From: Halococcus agarilyticus
Lineage (GTDB): Archaea; Halobacteriota; Halobacteria; Halobacteriales; Halococcaceae
Length of the DNA: 64,000 bases
Direction of reading: 5' to 3'
NCBI RefSeq assembly: GCF_000334895.1
Contig: NZ_BAFM01000009.1
Span: 62,001-126,000, forward strand
Below, in pieces: positions 17,744 to 26,545 of this stretch (positions are counted from its first letter, which is position 1; the number at the start of each line of letters is the position of its first letter). The position numbers were made by a program, and so were the translations under genes. Under the pieces are notes generated by a model. The model saw only the letters and a program-made list of their open reading frames with translations. It was not told the DNA's origin and did no database searches.

Positions 17744-18010
17744 ATGGACAGTTCACGCCTCGCCGGCGTCGGGTTTCTCGTGGCCGGTCTGGTTGCCCTG
17801 TTCCGGTTCGGCGTCGATCCCGCCACCACCATCCCAGCGGTTCTCGGTGCCGTCATCGGCGTCGGGTGCTGCGCGCTCGGTGTCCTGTGGCTGCGAAACG
17901 ATGTCGGAACGGATACCACCCGCGACGGACGACGGGTTCCCGCTCCCGTCGCCGTCGTGGCTGCTGTCGTCTTTTTCGGACTCGGAGTTGCAGCCTACGT
18001 CGGTGTCTGA
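17744..18010 (+). CDS. Small three-span membrane protein
   Basis: The 88-residue protein has three hydrophobic segments: LAGVGFLVAGLVALFRFGV, then TIPAVLGAVIGVGCCALGVL, and APVAVVAAVVFFGLGVAAYV at the very C terminus, joined by a short charged loop (RNDVGTDTTRDGRR). I recognise no function. It starts 36 bases after the MBL gene. Codon use and the haloarchaeal style of the loop suggest a real gene. Confidence 0.6.
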   Translation: MDSSRLAGVGFLVAGLVALFRFGVDPATTIPAVLGAVIGVGCCALGVLWLRNDVGTDTTRDGRRVPAPVAVVAAVVFFGLGVAAYVGV

Positions 18011-18100
18011 TCCCGGCGACTCGCGTTCGGGCGAACGTGGTGATGGTTCGTTGGAGGGTGGTTGCTGTCTTTTATTGTGACTCCCGTCCCAAGGTGGGAT

Positions 18101-20038
18101 ATGGCCTGGCAGGATGCGGAAGCGGCGTTCGAGAGCGACGTTCTCGGCGAGACGACCATTTCCCGAATGTTCGAGGCGAGCACCGCCCGGAACGCCGACG
18201 CGACCGCCCAGCGGTACAAGGGCGGTGTCTACGATCGCTCGCTCGCCGGCCCCGTCGTCCCGGCCGCACCCGACGGCGAGTACGCGAGCCTGACCTACGA
18301 CGAGATGCGCCGATCGGTCCGGCGGCTCGCGGCGGGCTTTCGCGACCTCGGTGTTGAGACAGGCGATCGGGTCGGCATCTTCGCCGACACACGCATGGAG
18401 TGGGCCCAGACCGACTTCGCGCTCCTGGCAGCCGGCGGGGTCGTCACCACCGTCTACACCGGCTCCTCGCCCGATCAGGTCGAGTATCTCCTCGACGATC
18501 CCGGCGCGACCGGCGTCGTGGTCGAGAACCAGGAACTCCTCGAACGCGTACTAGAGGTCGAGGACCAACTCGATCTCGAGTTCGTCGTCTCGATCGACGA
18601 AATCGAGGGGTACGGCGACCGAGAAGACGTCCTCACGCTCGCGCAGGTCCACGAACGCGGCGTCGGCGCGTTCGACCCCGACGAGTACGAGGGTTGGGTC
18701 AACGACCGCGCACCCGACGACCTCGCCAGTCTGATCTACACCTCCGGCACGACCGGCCAGCCGAAGGGCGTCCGGCTGACCCACCGGAACTTCAAGGCGA
18801 ACGTCGATCAGGTCTATCGTCGGTTCGGTCCCCGGCCCGACAAGGGCGACACACCGACCATCGACACCGACTCGGAGTCGATCTCCTTCCTCCCGCTCGC
18901 GCACGTCTTCGAGCGGCTCGCGGGCCACTTCCTGCAGTTCGCTGCCGGCGCGACCGTGGGCTACGCCGAAAATCCCGACACCCTCCAGGAGGACTTCGAG
19001 CTCCTCCAGCCCACGACCGGCGCGAGCGTGCCCCGCGTCTACGAGAAGCTCTACGACGCCATCCGTGACCAGGCGGCCGAGTCCGCAGTCCGGGAACGGA
19101 TCTTCGAGTGGGCCGTCGACGTCGGGCGCACGTACCAGGCAGCGGACTCACCAGGCGTGGGTCTCCGCGCGAAGCGCGCGGTCGCCGATCGCCTGGTGTT
19201 CGGTCAGGTCCGGGAGGCGCTCGGCGGCAACGTCGAGTTCCTCATCAGCGGCGGCGGCAGCCTCTCGCCCGACCTCGCCGAACTGTTCCACGGAATGGGG
19301 GTCCCGATCCTCGAAGGCTACGGCCTGACCGAAACCGCGCCCGTCGTCAGTGTCAACCCGCCCGAGGCCCCGGAGATCGGCACGATCGGGCCGCCGGTCC
19401 ACGACGAGGAGGTCCGAATCGATTCGACGGTCGTGGCCGACGACCTCGCCGCGAAAAGCGGGGGCGAGGTCGGCGAGCTCCTCGTTCGCGGTCCGAACGT
19501 TACCGAGGGCTACTGGAACCGCCCCGAGGAGACCGAGGACGCCTTTCGAGATGACTGGTTCCGCACCGGCGACGTCGTCGAGCAGCGTCCGGATGGGTAT
19601 ATCACCTTCCGCGAGCGCTCGAAACAGCTCCTCGTGCTTTCGACGGGCAAGAACGTCGCGCCGGGCCCGATCGAGGATTCGTTCGCCCAGCACTCGGCGG
19701 TCGAGCAGTGCATGGCGGTCGGCGACGGCGAGAAGTTCGTCGGCGCGCTGATCGTGCCGAACGAGGCTCACGTCCGTGAGTGGGCCGACGACGAGGGGAT
19801 CGATCTCCCCGACGGCTCCCAGGCGCTCTGCGAGGATGCGCGCGTCCAAGAGCACGTCCAGGAGACCGTCGCGGCCGTCAACGAGAGCTTCGAGACCCAT
19901 GAGAAAATCAAGAAGTTCGCCCTGGTGCCCGAGGAGTTCACCGAGGACAACGACCTCCTGACCCCGACGATGAAGAAGAAACGCCGAAACGTGCTCGATC
20001 GTTACGCCGACGAGATCGACCGCATCTACGGACGGTAG
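18101..20038 (+). CDS. Long-chain fatty acid--CoA ligase (AMP-forming)
   Basis: The 645-residue adenylate-forming enzyme activates fatty acids to acyl-CoA. The P-loop motif IYTSGTTGQPKGVRLTH, the A5-type LEGYGLTETAP, WFRTGDVVEQRPDGYI and the hinge RSKQLLVLSTGKNVAPGPIE are all present. The start at 18101 is favoured because a TATA-like TTTTATT lies near 18070, making the mRNA leaderless; an upstream in-frame ATG overlaps that box. With the acyl-CoA dehydrogenase, ETF, thiolase and MaoC in the window, it supplies the entry step of beta-oxidation. Confidence 0.9.
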   Translation: MAWQDAEAAFESDVLGETTISRMFEASTARNADATAQRYKGGVYDRSLAGPVVPAAPDGEYASLTYDEMRRSVRRLAAGFRDLGVETGDRVGIFADTRMEWAQTDFALLAAGGVVTTVYTGSSPDQVEYLLDDPGATGVVVENQELLERVLEVEDQLDLEFVVSIDEIEGYGDREDVLTLAQVHERGVGAFDPDEYEGWVNDRAPDDLASLIYTSGTTGQPKGVRLTHRNFKANVDQVYRRFGPRPDKGDTPTIDTDSESISFLPLAHVFERLAGHFLQFAAGATVGYAENPDTLQEDFELLQPTTGASVPRVYEKLYDAIRDQAAESAVRERIFEWAVDVGRTYQAADSPGVGLRAKRAVADRLVFGQVREALGGNVEFLISGGGSLSPDLAELFHGMGVPILEGYGLTETAPVVSVNPPEAPEIGTIGPPVHDEEVRIDSTVVADDLAAKSGGEVGELLVRGPNVTEGYWNRPEETEDAFRDDWFRTGDVVEQRPDGYITFRERSKQLLVLSTGKNVAPGPIEDSFAQHSAVEQCMAVGDGEKFVGALIVPNEAHVREWADDEGIDLPDGSQALCEDARVQEHVQETVAAVNESFETHEKIKKFALVPEEFTEDNDLLTPTMKKKRRNVLDRYADEIDRIYGR

Positions 20039-20118
20039 CGCTCGTCCACGACGACGGCGAGAATTGAGTGCGCTTATGTAAGGGCCGCCCGTGGGAATCG
20101 TCACATGGAGGGGTGTGA

Positions 20119-21999
20119 GTGGCAACTGGCGGCGCTGGACTGATCGCGCTCGTTGCGGGCATCGTCGCGCTCGGGATCGCCTCCCAGGTGCTCGGCGATC
20201 GCTTCCGCGTGCCGAGCATCATCTTCCTGCTGTCGGTGGGGCTTCTCCTCGGCCCGCTGTCGGGGCTCGTGCTCCCCGAACGGATCATCACCGCCGACAC
20301 GTTCGGCGGCGCGCTCCCGGCGATCGTCGGCCTCGCGGTCGCGATCATCGTGTTCGAGGGGGCGTTCCACCTCCGGATCGAGGACCTCCGCCAGGCCTCC
20401 TCGGCGTCGTTCCGCCTCGTCACGCTTGGCGCAGCGATCTCGCTCGTCGGCACCGCCGCGGTGGTCCACTACGCGCTCGCGACGGCGTGGGACATCGCCT
20501 TCCTGATCGGCGCGCTGCTGGTCGCCACCGGCCCGACCGTGATCGCGCCGATCCTCCAGGTGGTGCCGGTCCGCGATCGGGTCGGGACCGCGCTCGAAAC
20601 CGAGGGGATCGTCAACGACGTCACGGCCGCGATCCTCGCGGTCGTGGTGTTCGAGGTCGTCGTCCTCAGCGAGGAGTTCGGCACCGGTGAAATCGTCACC
20701 GAGTTCGTCATGAAGCTCGGCAAGGGTATCATCGTCGGCGCGGCGGTCGCCGGCGCGCTCTGGTATCTGCTGCGGTACGTGGATCTCTCGCCGGGCAACG
20801 CCCCCCGGAACGCTCGGCTCCTCGTGCTTGCGGGCGCGCTGGTATCGTACGGGCTCGCGAACGTCTGGACCTCCGAGGCCGGCATCGCGGCGGTCGCGAC
20901 CGCCGGGATCATCGTCGGCAACCTCGATATCCCCTACGAGGCCGACATCACCGAGTTCAAGGGCGACGTCACGCTGATCGTCCTTTCGTTCGTGTTCATC
21001 GCGCTCGCCGCGCTGCTCAACTTCCAGGATCTCCCGCTCGGCCTCGGCGGCCTCGCGGTCGTGGTCGTCGTGGCGCTCGTGCTCCGACCCCTCCTCGTCG
21101 TCCTCTCGACCACCGGTGACCGGTTCACTCGCGAGGAGCGCGTGTTCCTGAGTTTGGTCGGCCCACGCGGGATCATCCCGGCGTCGGTGGCGACGCTCTT
21201 TGCGGTTCGGCTTCAGGACGCGGGACTCGGTACCGAGGCGGAGACGCTCGTCGGCACTGTCTTCCTCGTGATCTTCGCGACGGTGGTGTTCGAAGGCGGA
21301 CTCGCCAGATACTTCGCGGAGTATCTCGACGTGATCCCCATGCGCGCGCTCATTGTCGGGGGCGGCAAGGTCGGCCGGGATCTCGCGACCCGGCTCGAAG
21401 CCCGCGGCGAGAACGTCGTGATCGTCGAGGACGACGAGTCGATCGCCACGACCGCCCGCAACGCCGGGTTCGCTGTCCACGTCGGCGACGGCACCGACAG
21501 CGAGGTGCTGCGGTCGGCGGGGGCGGAGAACGCCTCGGTCGTGGTCGCGTCGACCGGCGACGACGACGTGAACCTGCTCGTCGCCCAGCTCGCCGCCACC
21601 ACGTTCGACACCGACCAGGTCATCTCGCGGGTCAACCGCCCGGAGAACGTCGAGGCGTTCGAGGAGCTCGACGTCGAGACCATCTCCTCGACCATGGCCA
21701 CCTCGTGGGCGATCGACAACCGAATCGAGCGCCCCGCGCTCTGGAACTGGATGACCGAACTCGGCCGGTCGGGCGACGTCCAGGAGTTCGAGGTCACCGC
21801 CGACGACGTCGCGGGCCGGACCATCGCGGAGCTCGGCGACGCGATCCCCGAGGGCTGTCTGATCGCGCTCGTGAGCCGCGACGGCGAGAACATGGTGCCC
21901 GACGGGGATTTCGATCTCCAACGAGGCGATCGGATCACGCTCGTCGGACAGAACCAGGCGGTCCAGAACGCCCTCGAACGGTTCCATCCTGCGGACTGA
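20119..21999 (+). CDS. Cation:proton antiporter (CPA family) with RCK (TrkA-N/TrkA-C) domains
   Basis: The 626-residue protein has about twelve membrane spans in its first ~400 residues, with the CPA core phrases LLVATGPTVIAPIL and LVGPRGIIPASVATLFA. From residue ~408 a cytoplasmic TrkA-N (RCK) domain begins with the dinucleotide motif VGGGKVGRDLATRL. A short TrkA-C-like end (RTIAELGDAIPEGCLIALVSRDG) follows. Such NhaP/KefB-like proteins exchange Na+ or K+ for H+ and are gated by nucleotides, useful in high salt. The start is the GTG at 20119; an ATG at 20105 is in another frame. Confidence 0.9.
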   Translation: MATGGAGLIALVAGIVALGIASQVLGDRFRVPSIIFLLSVGLLLGPLSGLVLPERIITADTFGGALPAIVGLAVAIIVFEGAFHLRIEDLRQASSASFRLVTLGAAISLVGTAAVVHYALATAWDIAFLIGALLVATGPTVIAPILQVVPVRDRVGTALETEGIVNDVTAAILAVVVFEVVVLSEEFGTGEIVTEFVMKLGKGIIVGAAVAGALWYLLRYVDLSPGNAPRNARLLVLAGALVSYGLANVWTSEAGIAAVATAGIIVGNLDIPYEADITEFKGDVTLIVLSFVFIALAALLNFQDLPLGLGGLAVVVVVALVLRPLLVVLSTTGDRFTREERVFLSLVGPRGIIPASVATLFAVRLQDAGLGTEAETLVGTVFLVIFATVVFEGGLARYFAEYLDVIPMRALIVGGGKVGRDLATRLEARGENVVIVEDDESIATTARNAGFAVHVGDGTDSEVLRSAGAENASVVVASTGDDDVNLLVAQLAATTFDTDQVISRVNRPENVEAFEELDVETISSTMATSWAIDNRIERPALWNWMTELGRSGDVQEFEVTADDVAGRTIAELGDAIPEGCLIALVSRDGENMVPDGDFDLQRGDRITLVGQNQAVQNALERFHPAD

Positions 22000-22465
22000 A
22001 CCACGACCCACGACCGTTTGCTACGGTCGGTCGCTCGCGTTGCTCGCTCCCACTCGCAAAATGTCGATCAAAAGCCTGCGTTCCTCCCTGCGGTCGGTCC
22101 TTGGCCCGCTCGCTCACCGTGTTCGCTCGCGGTAGAACTGGCTTGCGGTCTCCGCAACCGCTATCCGCACAAGCACAGCCGAAGCCCTCGCTCGCGTTGC
22201 TCGCTCGCCCTTCATCCGCCAGGCACCGCAACCGCAGACTGCACCGCCGAAAATCGACTCCCGCGCTCCAACCCCGCTGACTGGCGATCCGTTCCGGTCG
22301 CGACTCGCTGGCGAGCACGGCGGCTCGCGCGGCGGTCGTTTCGTCCGTTCCACCGCATCACTTAACCTGTGTCGCGTGTGTGCATACTATCGTGATTCGA
22401 CCGTCGAGCGGACCTGCTGCCGTATCGTCCCCCGTGGTGACGCGCTCCGCGAGTGCTGGTTCTGT
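22000..22465 (+). repeat. Gene-free stretch with family B repeat, copy B1 (about 22005-22360)
   Basis: This copy contains the shared landmarks GCAAAATGTCGATCAAAAGCC (22055-22075 region), GGCCCGCTCGCTCACC, GCCGAAGCCCTCGCTCGCG and CGCTCGCCCTTCATCCGCCAG followed directly by GCACCGCAACCG. Unlike copies B2 and B3 it lacks the perfect triloop hairpins at the corresponding points, so it serves as an empty-site reference. The last ~100 bases before the stress-protein gene hold its promoter region but no clear TATA box. No coding frame is credible. Confidence 0.7.
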
Positions 22466-22975
22466 ATGACTGTCGCCAGGGACCTCTTCGAGACCGTGGT
22501 ACTCCCGGTCGCGAGCGCCGAGGACGCACGCACCACCTGTGCGGGCGCGGCGGCGCACCTCCGACGGACGGGCGGCCGTGCGGTCGTCGTCCACGTGATC
22601 GAGAAGGCCGGCGGCGCGCCCGACAAGGCCTCTGTCGAGCAGCGCGAGGAGGGTGCGGAGGAGACGTTCGCGGCCGCGCGCGAGGCGTGTGATGCCACCG
22701 AGATCACGGTCGAGACACGGCTGGAATACGGCACAGACGTGGCCGAGACCGTCTTCAAAGTCGCCAACGACGTGGACGCGAGCGCGATCGCGTTCACCCC
22801 CCGGCAGGGGAGTCGGTGGATCAAACTCCTCTCGGGCGACGTCGCGAACGCGCTGATCAGCGAGGGCGAGCGGCCGGTGGTCGTGCTGCCCGATCACGTG
22901 GCCGACGGCGACGCGGACGCGATCGATGCCGACGCGGCCGACAGCGCGGCCGATGACGGAGGCGGCGGTGGCTGA
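22466..22975 (+). CDS. Universal stress protein (UspA family)
   Basis: The 169-residue single-domain protein begins MTVARDLFETVVLPVASAED and has the Usp strand order with GGRAVVVHVIEKAGG, TRLEYGTDVAETVFKVANDVDASAIAF and the ATP-loop-like end SGDVANALISEGERPVVVLP. The last 25 residues are an Asp/Ala/Gly-rich tail. It overlaps the following transporter gene, which itself carries two Usp domains, so a joint role in regulating the transporter is likely. The longer frame upstream extends into the repeat and is not used. Confidence 0.82.
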   Translation: MTVARDLFETVVLPVASAEDARTTCAGAAAHLRRTGGRAVVVHVIEKAGGAPDKASVEQREEGAEETFAAAREACDATEITVETRLEYGTDVAETVFKVANDVDASAIAFTPRQGSRWIKLLSGDVANALISEGERPVVVLPDHVADGDADAIDADAADSAADDGGGGG

Positions 22976-25187
22976 CGAGGAGCTCGCGAAGGACCTCGGC
23001 CCGCTCGCGGCGTTGACCATCGGGATCGGCACGATGATCGGTGCGGGGATCTTCGTGCTCCCTGGCCCCGCAGTCGCGGAGGCCGGCCCGCTGGTGGCGG
23101 TCGCGTTCGTCCTCGGCGGTGCGATCGCGCTCCTCACCGCCCTCTCGGCCGCCGAGCTCGGCACCGCGATGCCGAAAGCCGGCGGGGCGTACTACTACGT
23201 CAACCACGCGCTCGGCCCCCTCTTCGGCTCGATCGCGGGCTGGGCGAACTGGATGGGGCTCGCCTTCGCCTCGGCGTTTTATATGTTCGGCTTCGGCCAG
23301 TACGTCGGCGAGTTCCTCACCGTTCCGGGAATCGACCTCGGGGTGATTGCCCTGGGGCCCGCAAAGCTGATCGCGCTCGTCGGCGCACTCTTATTCGTCG
23401 GGGTGAACTACGTCGGCGCGAAGGAGACCGGCCGGCTCCAGAACGTGATCGTTGTCACGCTCGTGGCGATCCTCACCGTGTTCACCGTCGCCGGCGCGCT
23501 GAACGCCGATCTCTCGACGCTCCGGCCGATCGCGCCGTTCGGGTACTCTCCCCTCCTGCCGACGACCGGGCTGATCTTCGTCTCGTATCTGGGGTTCGTC
23601 CAGATCACCTCGGTCGCCGAAGAGATCAAGAACCCTGGGAAGAACCTGCCGCGGGCGGTGATCGGGAGCGTCGTGATCGTGACCGCGATCTACGCCCTCG
23701 TTCTCGTGGTGCTGCTCGCCGTCGTCGAAACCCCGGTCGTGGCGAACAACGAGACCGCGGTGGTCGACGTCGCCCGCCTCCTGCTGGGACCGATCGGCGC
23801 GGGCGTCCTCCTCTTCGCGGGGCTGCTCGCCACCGCCTCCTCGGCGAACGCCTCGATCCTCGCCTCCTCGCGCATCAACTTCGCGATGGGCCGGGACGGG
23901 ATCGTGAGTTCCTCGCTCAACGAGATCCACGACCGCTTCGCCACGCCGTATCGCTCGATCGCGGTCACCGGTGGATTCATCGTGCTGTTCATCGTCTTCG
24001 GCGACGTCGAGACCCTCGCGACCGCCGGCAGCACGCTCCACCTCATCATCTACGGCCTGCTGAACGTCGCGCTGATCGTGATGCGCGAGGCCGATCCCGC
24101 GGACTACGAGCCCGACTACCGGGTGCCCTTCTACCCGATCACGCCGGTGCTCGGCGCGCTCATCTCCTTCGCGCTCATCGCGTTCATCGAACCGTTCGTC
24201 GTCCTGCTCTCGTTCGCGTTCGTCGTCGGCGCGGCGCTGTGGTACGTCCTCTACGCACGGACCCGGGCGACGAAACAGGGCGTACTCGGTCAGTACGTCC
24301 TCAGCCAATCCGAGGAACTCCCCGATCGGGCGGTTTCGGCGGCCACCACGGTACAGCCCGACGGTGGCGACTTCCGGGTTCTGGTCCCGCTCGCGAACCC
24401 CGCAAACCAGACCGATCTGATCGCGCTCGCGAGCGCGGTCGCGAAGCGCCACGGCGGGCGCGTGGTCGCGGTCCACATCGTCCAGGTGCCGGACCAGACC
24501 TCGCTCGCTTCCGGGGCCGAACACGTCGACGAACTCGGCGACTCCGCCGACCTCCTGGAGCGTGCTCAAGCCGACGCCGAGACCTTCGGTGTACCCGTCG
24601 AGACCCACACCGTGCTCAGCCACCGCTCGTTCGAGGAGATCTTCGACGCCGCGCGCACCTACAGCGCCGACACGGTCGTGATGGGGTGGGGTGCGGACTC
24701 GCACGGCTCGCCGGGCCGCGCCGAGAGCGCGATCGACGAGCTCGCGAGCTCGCTTCCCTGTGACTTCCTCGTTCTCAGGGACCGCGGGTTCGACCCCTCA
24801 CGGATCGTAGTCCCCACTGCTGGGGGGCCGGACTCGGCGCTCAGCGCGCAGGTCGCGACGATCCTTCGGGCCGAACACGACGCCGAGATCGCACTCCTCC
24901 ACGTCGCCGACGATCGCGCCGAGGGCGAGGCGTTCCTCGCGGAGTGGGCCGAAGAGCACGGTCTGAGCGACGCCGAACTGCTCGTCGAGACCGGCGACGT
25001 CGAGACGGCGATCGCGAGCGCCGCCGCCGACGCCTCGATGCTGATCGTCGGCGCGACCGAGCGCGGGCTGCTCTCGCGCCTCGTTCGCGGTTCGCTCGTG
25101 CTCGATGTCGTCGAGGAGGTCGAGTGTTCGGTGTTGCTCGCCGAGAAGACCCGCGAGCGCGGCCTGGTCGGCCGGCTCTTTGGCTGA
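22953..25187 (+). CDS. APC-family amino acid permease with two C-terminal Usp domains
   Basis: The first ~450 residues form about twelve membrane spans with the APC entry motif IGIGTMIGAGIFVLPG and GGAYYYVNHALGPLFGSIAGW. They are followed by two UspA-like domains (FRVLVPLANPANQTDLIAL, ending SLPCDFLVLRDRG; then RIVVPTAGGPDSALSAQVA, ending EEVECSVLLAEKTRERG). The fusion is frequent in haloarchaea and suggests nucleotide- or stress-sensing control of amino acid uptake. The start is taken at ATG 22953, 23 bases inside the usp gene; a GTG at 22968 is the alternative. 744 residues. Confidence 0.85.
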   Translation: MTEAAVADEELAKDLGPLAALTIGIGTMIGAGIFVLPGPAVAEAGPLVAVAFVLGGAIALLTALSAAELGTAMPKAGGAYYYVNHALGPLFGSIAGWANWMGLAFASAFYMFGFGQYVGEFLTVPGIDLGVIALGPAKLIALVGALLFVGVNYVGAKETGRLQNVIVVTLVAILTVFTVAGALNADLSTLRPIAPFGYSPLLPTTGLIFVSYLGFVQITSVAEEIKNPGKNLPRAVIGSVVIVTAIYALVLVVLLAVVETPVVANNETAVVDVARLLLGPIGAGVLLFAGLLATASSANASILASSRINFAMGRDGIVSSSLNEIHDRFATPYRSIAVTGGFIVLFIVFGDVETLATAGSTLHLIIYGLLNVALIVMREADPADYEPDYRVPFYPITPVLGALISFALIAFIEPFVVLLSFAFVVGAALWYVLYARTRATKQGVLGQYVLSQSEELPDRAVSAATTVQPDGGDFRVLVPLANPANQTDLIALASAVAKRHGGRVVAVHIVQVPDQTSLASGAEHVDELGDSADLLERAQADAETFGVPVETHTVLSHRSFEEIFDAARTYSADTVVMGWGADSHGSPGRAESAIDELASSLPCDFLVLRDRGFDPSRIVVPTAGGPDSALSAQVATILRAEHDAEIALLHVADDRAEGEAFLAEWAEEHGLSDAELLVETGDVETAIASAAADASMLIVGATERGLLSRLVRGSLVLDVVEEVECSVLLAEKTRERGLVGRLFG

Positions 25188-25237
25188 CGCGAACCGCCCG
25201 GCGGACTGCTATCGCCCCTATCGCGGCTCCGGCGCGA

Positions 25238-26545
25238 TCATCCGGATGGCTCCGACGCCGACTCGTAATCGAAGAACCGTAGCTGCACCGTGACCGGCCG
25301 GTCGGTCGCCGCGCTGATGCGTTCCTGGAGGGTTCGTGCCAGTTCGGGATACTCGCTTTCGGAGCTGCGACTCAGCGTGACCGTGACCGACGTCTCGTCG
25401 CCGAGCATGTCGCCGGTATCGAACCCCGTGCTGACGCCGACGAGTTCGACGCCATCGTATGCCGGTTCGTCGATGGTGGTCTGGACCTCGCGGTTGACCG
25501 CACCCTCGAAGCCGACGTAGCTCGCGGTCACCGCGCCCACCACGACGAGGCTGACGACGAACGCGAGAACCAACAGCGCGTACGCGCCGGTACGGGCCGA
25601 GACCGTGAGGTTCTCGCGAACGCTTCTGGTCACCGAATCGCGGTAGCCGAGCCCGACCAGCGCGACGAACGCGCTCACGTTGATGAACACCACGTTCATG
25701 AACAGGAGAGCGAGTGCGCCGGCCACCACGAGCGGATCACCCCAGACGGTGCCGATGCCCGCGGTCGCCGCCGAGGGTACGATCGCGGCCGCGACCGCGA
25801 CGCCGGCGATCGAAACCGGAAGATCGGTCGCGAGCGCGAGCGCGCCCGCCGCGCCCGCCGCGAGCGCGACCACGACCGCGAGCAGGCTCGGGGTCAGAAA
25901 GGCTCCGACCTGCTGGACCCGGGTGATCGCGAGCGCTGCGGGGACGAAGAACGTCTCCCGGAGCACGAGGCTCATCGCCACCGCGCCGACGTACGCGACG
26001 ACGAGGCCCAACAGTTGCGAGCCCACGCTGTCGATCACCATCCCGCGGTCGTCGATGACCGCGCCGACCGCGGCCGACAGCGACGATCCCGCGAAGGGGG
26101 CGATCACCATTGCGCCCACGATGATGATCGCCGAGTCGAGCAGGAGGCCCGCGACCGCGACGATCGCTGCGAGCGCCGCGAACACGATGTAGGTCGCCCG
26201 GCCCGGTTCGAGGTCCTCGGCGCGTTCCTTGATCTCGGGGTACGAGACGCCCGACTCGCCTTTCGGGCCCGCCACGTACCGATCCTCCAGATCCGCGACG
26301 GCTTGGGTGGTCGCACCCGCGGTCTCGACCTCGCTGATGACGGTGTGGGCGTCCTCGTCGAGCCCCGCGTCGTAGAGCAGTTCGAGGACCGGATCGACCC
26401 CGCCGCCGGGAACCGGGATCTCGACGATCACCGCGTCGCGGCCGCTCGCCTCCTCGGAGATCAGGTACTCGATGTCGGCGTCGGTCAACGCCGTCGTGAC
26501 CGCCTCCCGGGAGTCGCTCGGGACGCGGGTCCGTATCTGCCGCAC
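25238..26545 (-). CDS. DUF389 / TIGR00341 family membrane protein
   Basis: The 435-residue protein starts at a GTG. An N-terminal soluble domain of ~130 residues (RTRVPSDSREAVTTALTDAD...) is followed by the conserved DUF389 core: LLLDSAIIIVGAMVIAPF, PLRETFF-type loop residues (SLVLRETFFVPA), and VAAAIVPSAATAGIGTVWGDP. Some eight membrane spans are predicted. A C-terminal soluble part (~100 residues) resembles the N-terminal one in size. The function of the family is not established. It is convergent with the APC-Usp gene. Confidence 0.85.
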   Translation of the reverse strand: MRQIRTRVPSDSREAVTTALTDADIEYLISEEASGRDAVIVEIPVPGGGVDPVLELLYDAGLDEDAHTVISEVETAGATTQAVADLEDRYVAGPKGESGVSYPEIKERAEDLEPGRATYIVFAALAAIVAVAGLLLDSAIIIVGAMVIAPFAGSSLSAAVGAVIDDRGMVIDSVGSQLLGLVVAYVGAVAMSLVLRETFFVPAALAITRVQQVGAFLTPSLLAVVVALAAGAAGALALATDLPVSIAGVAVAAAIVPSAATAGIGTVWGDPLVVAGALALLFMNVVFINVSAFVALVGLGYRDSVTRSVRENLTVSARTGAYALLVLAFVVSLVVVGAVTASYVGFEGAVNREVQTTIDEPAYDGVELVGVSTGFDTGDMLGDETSVTVTLSRSSESEYPELARTLQERISAATDRPVTVQLRFFDYESASEPSG

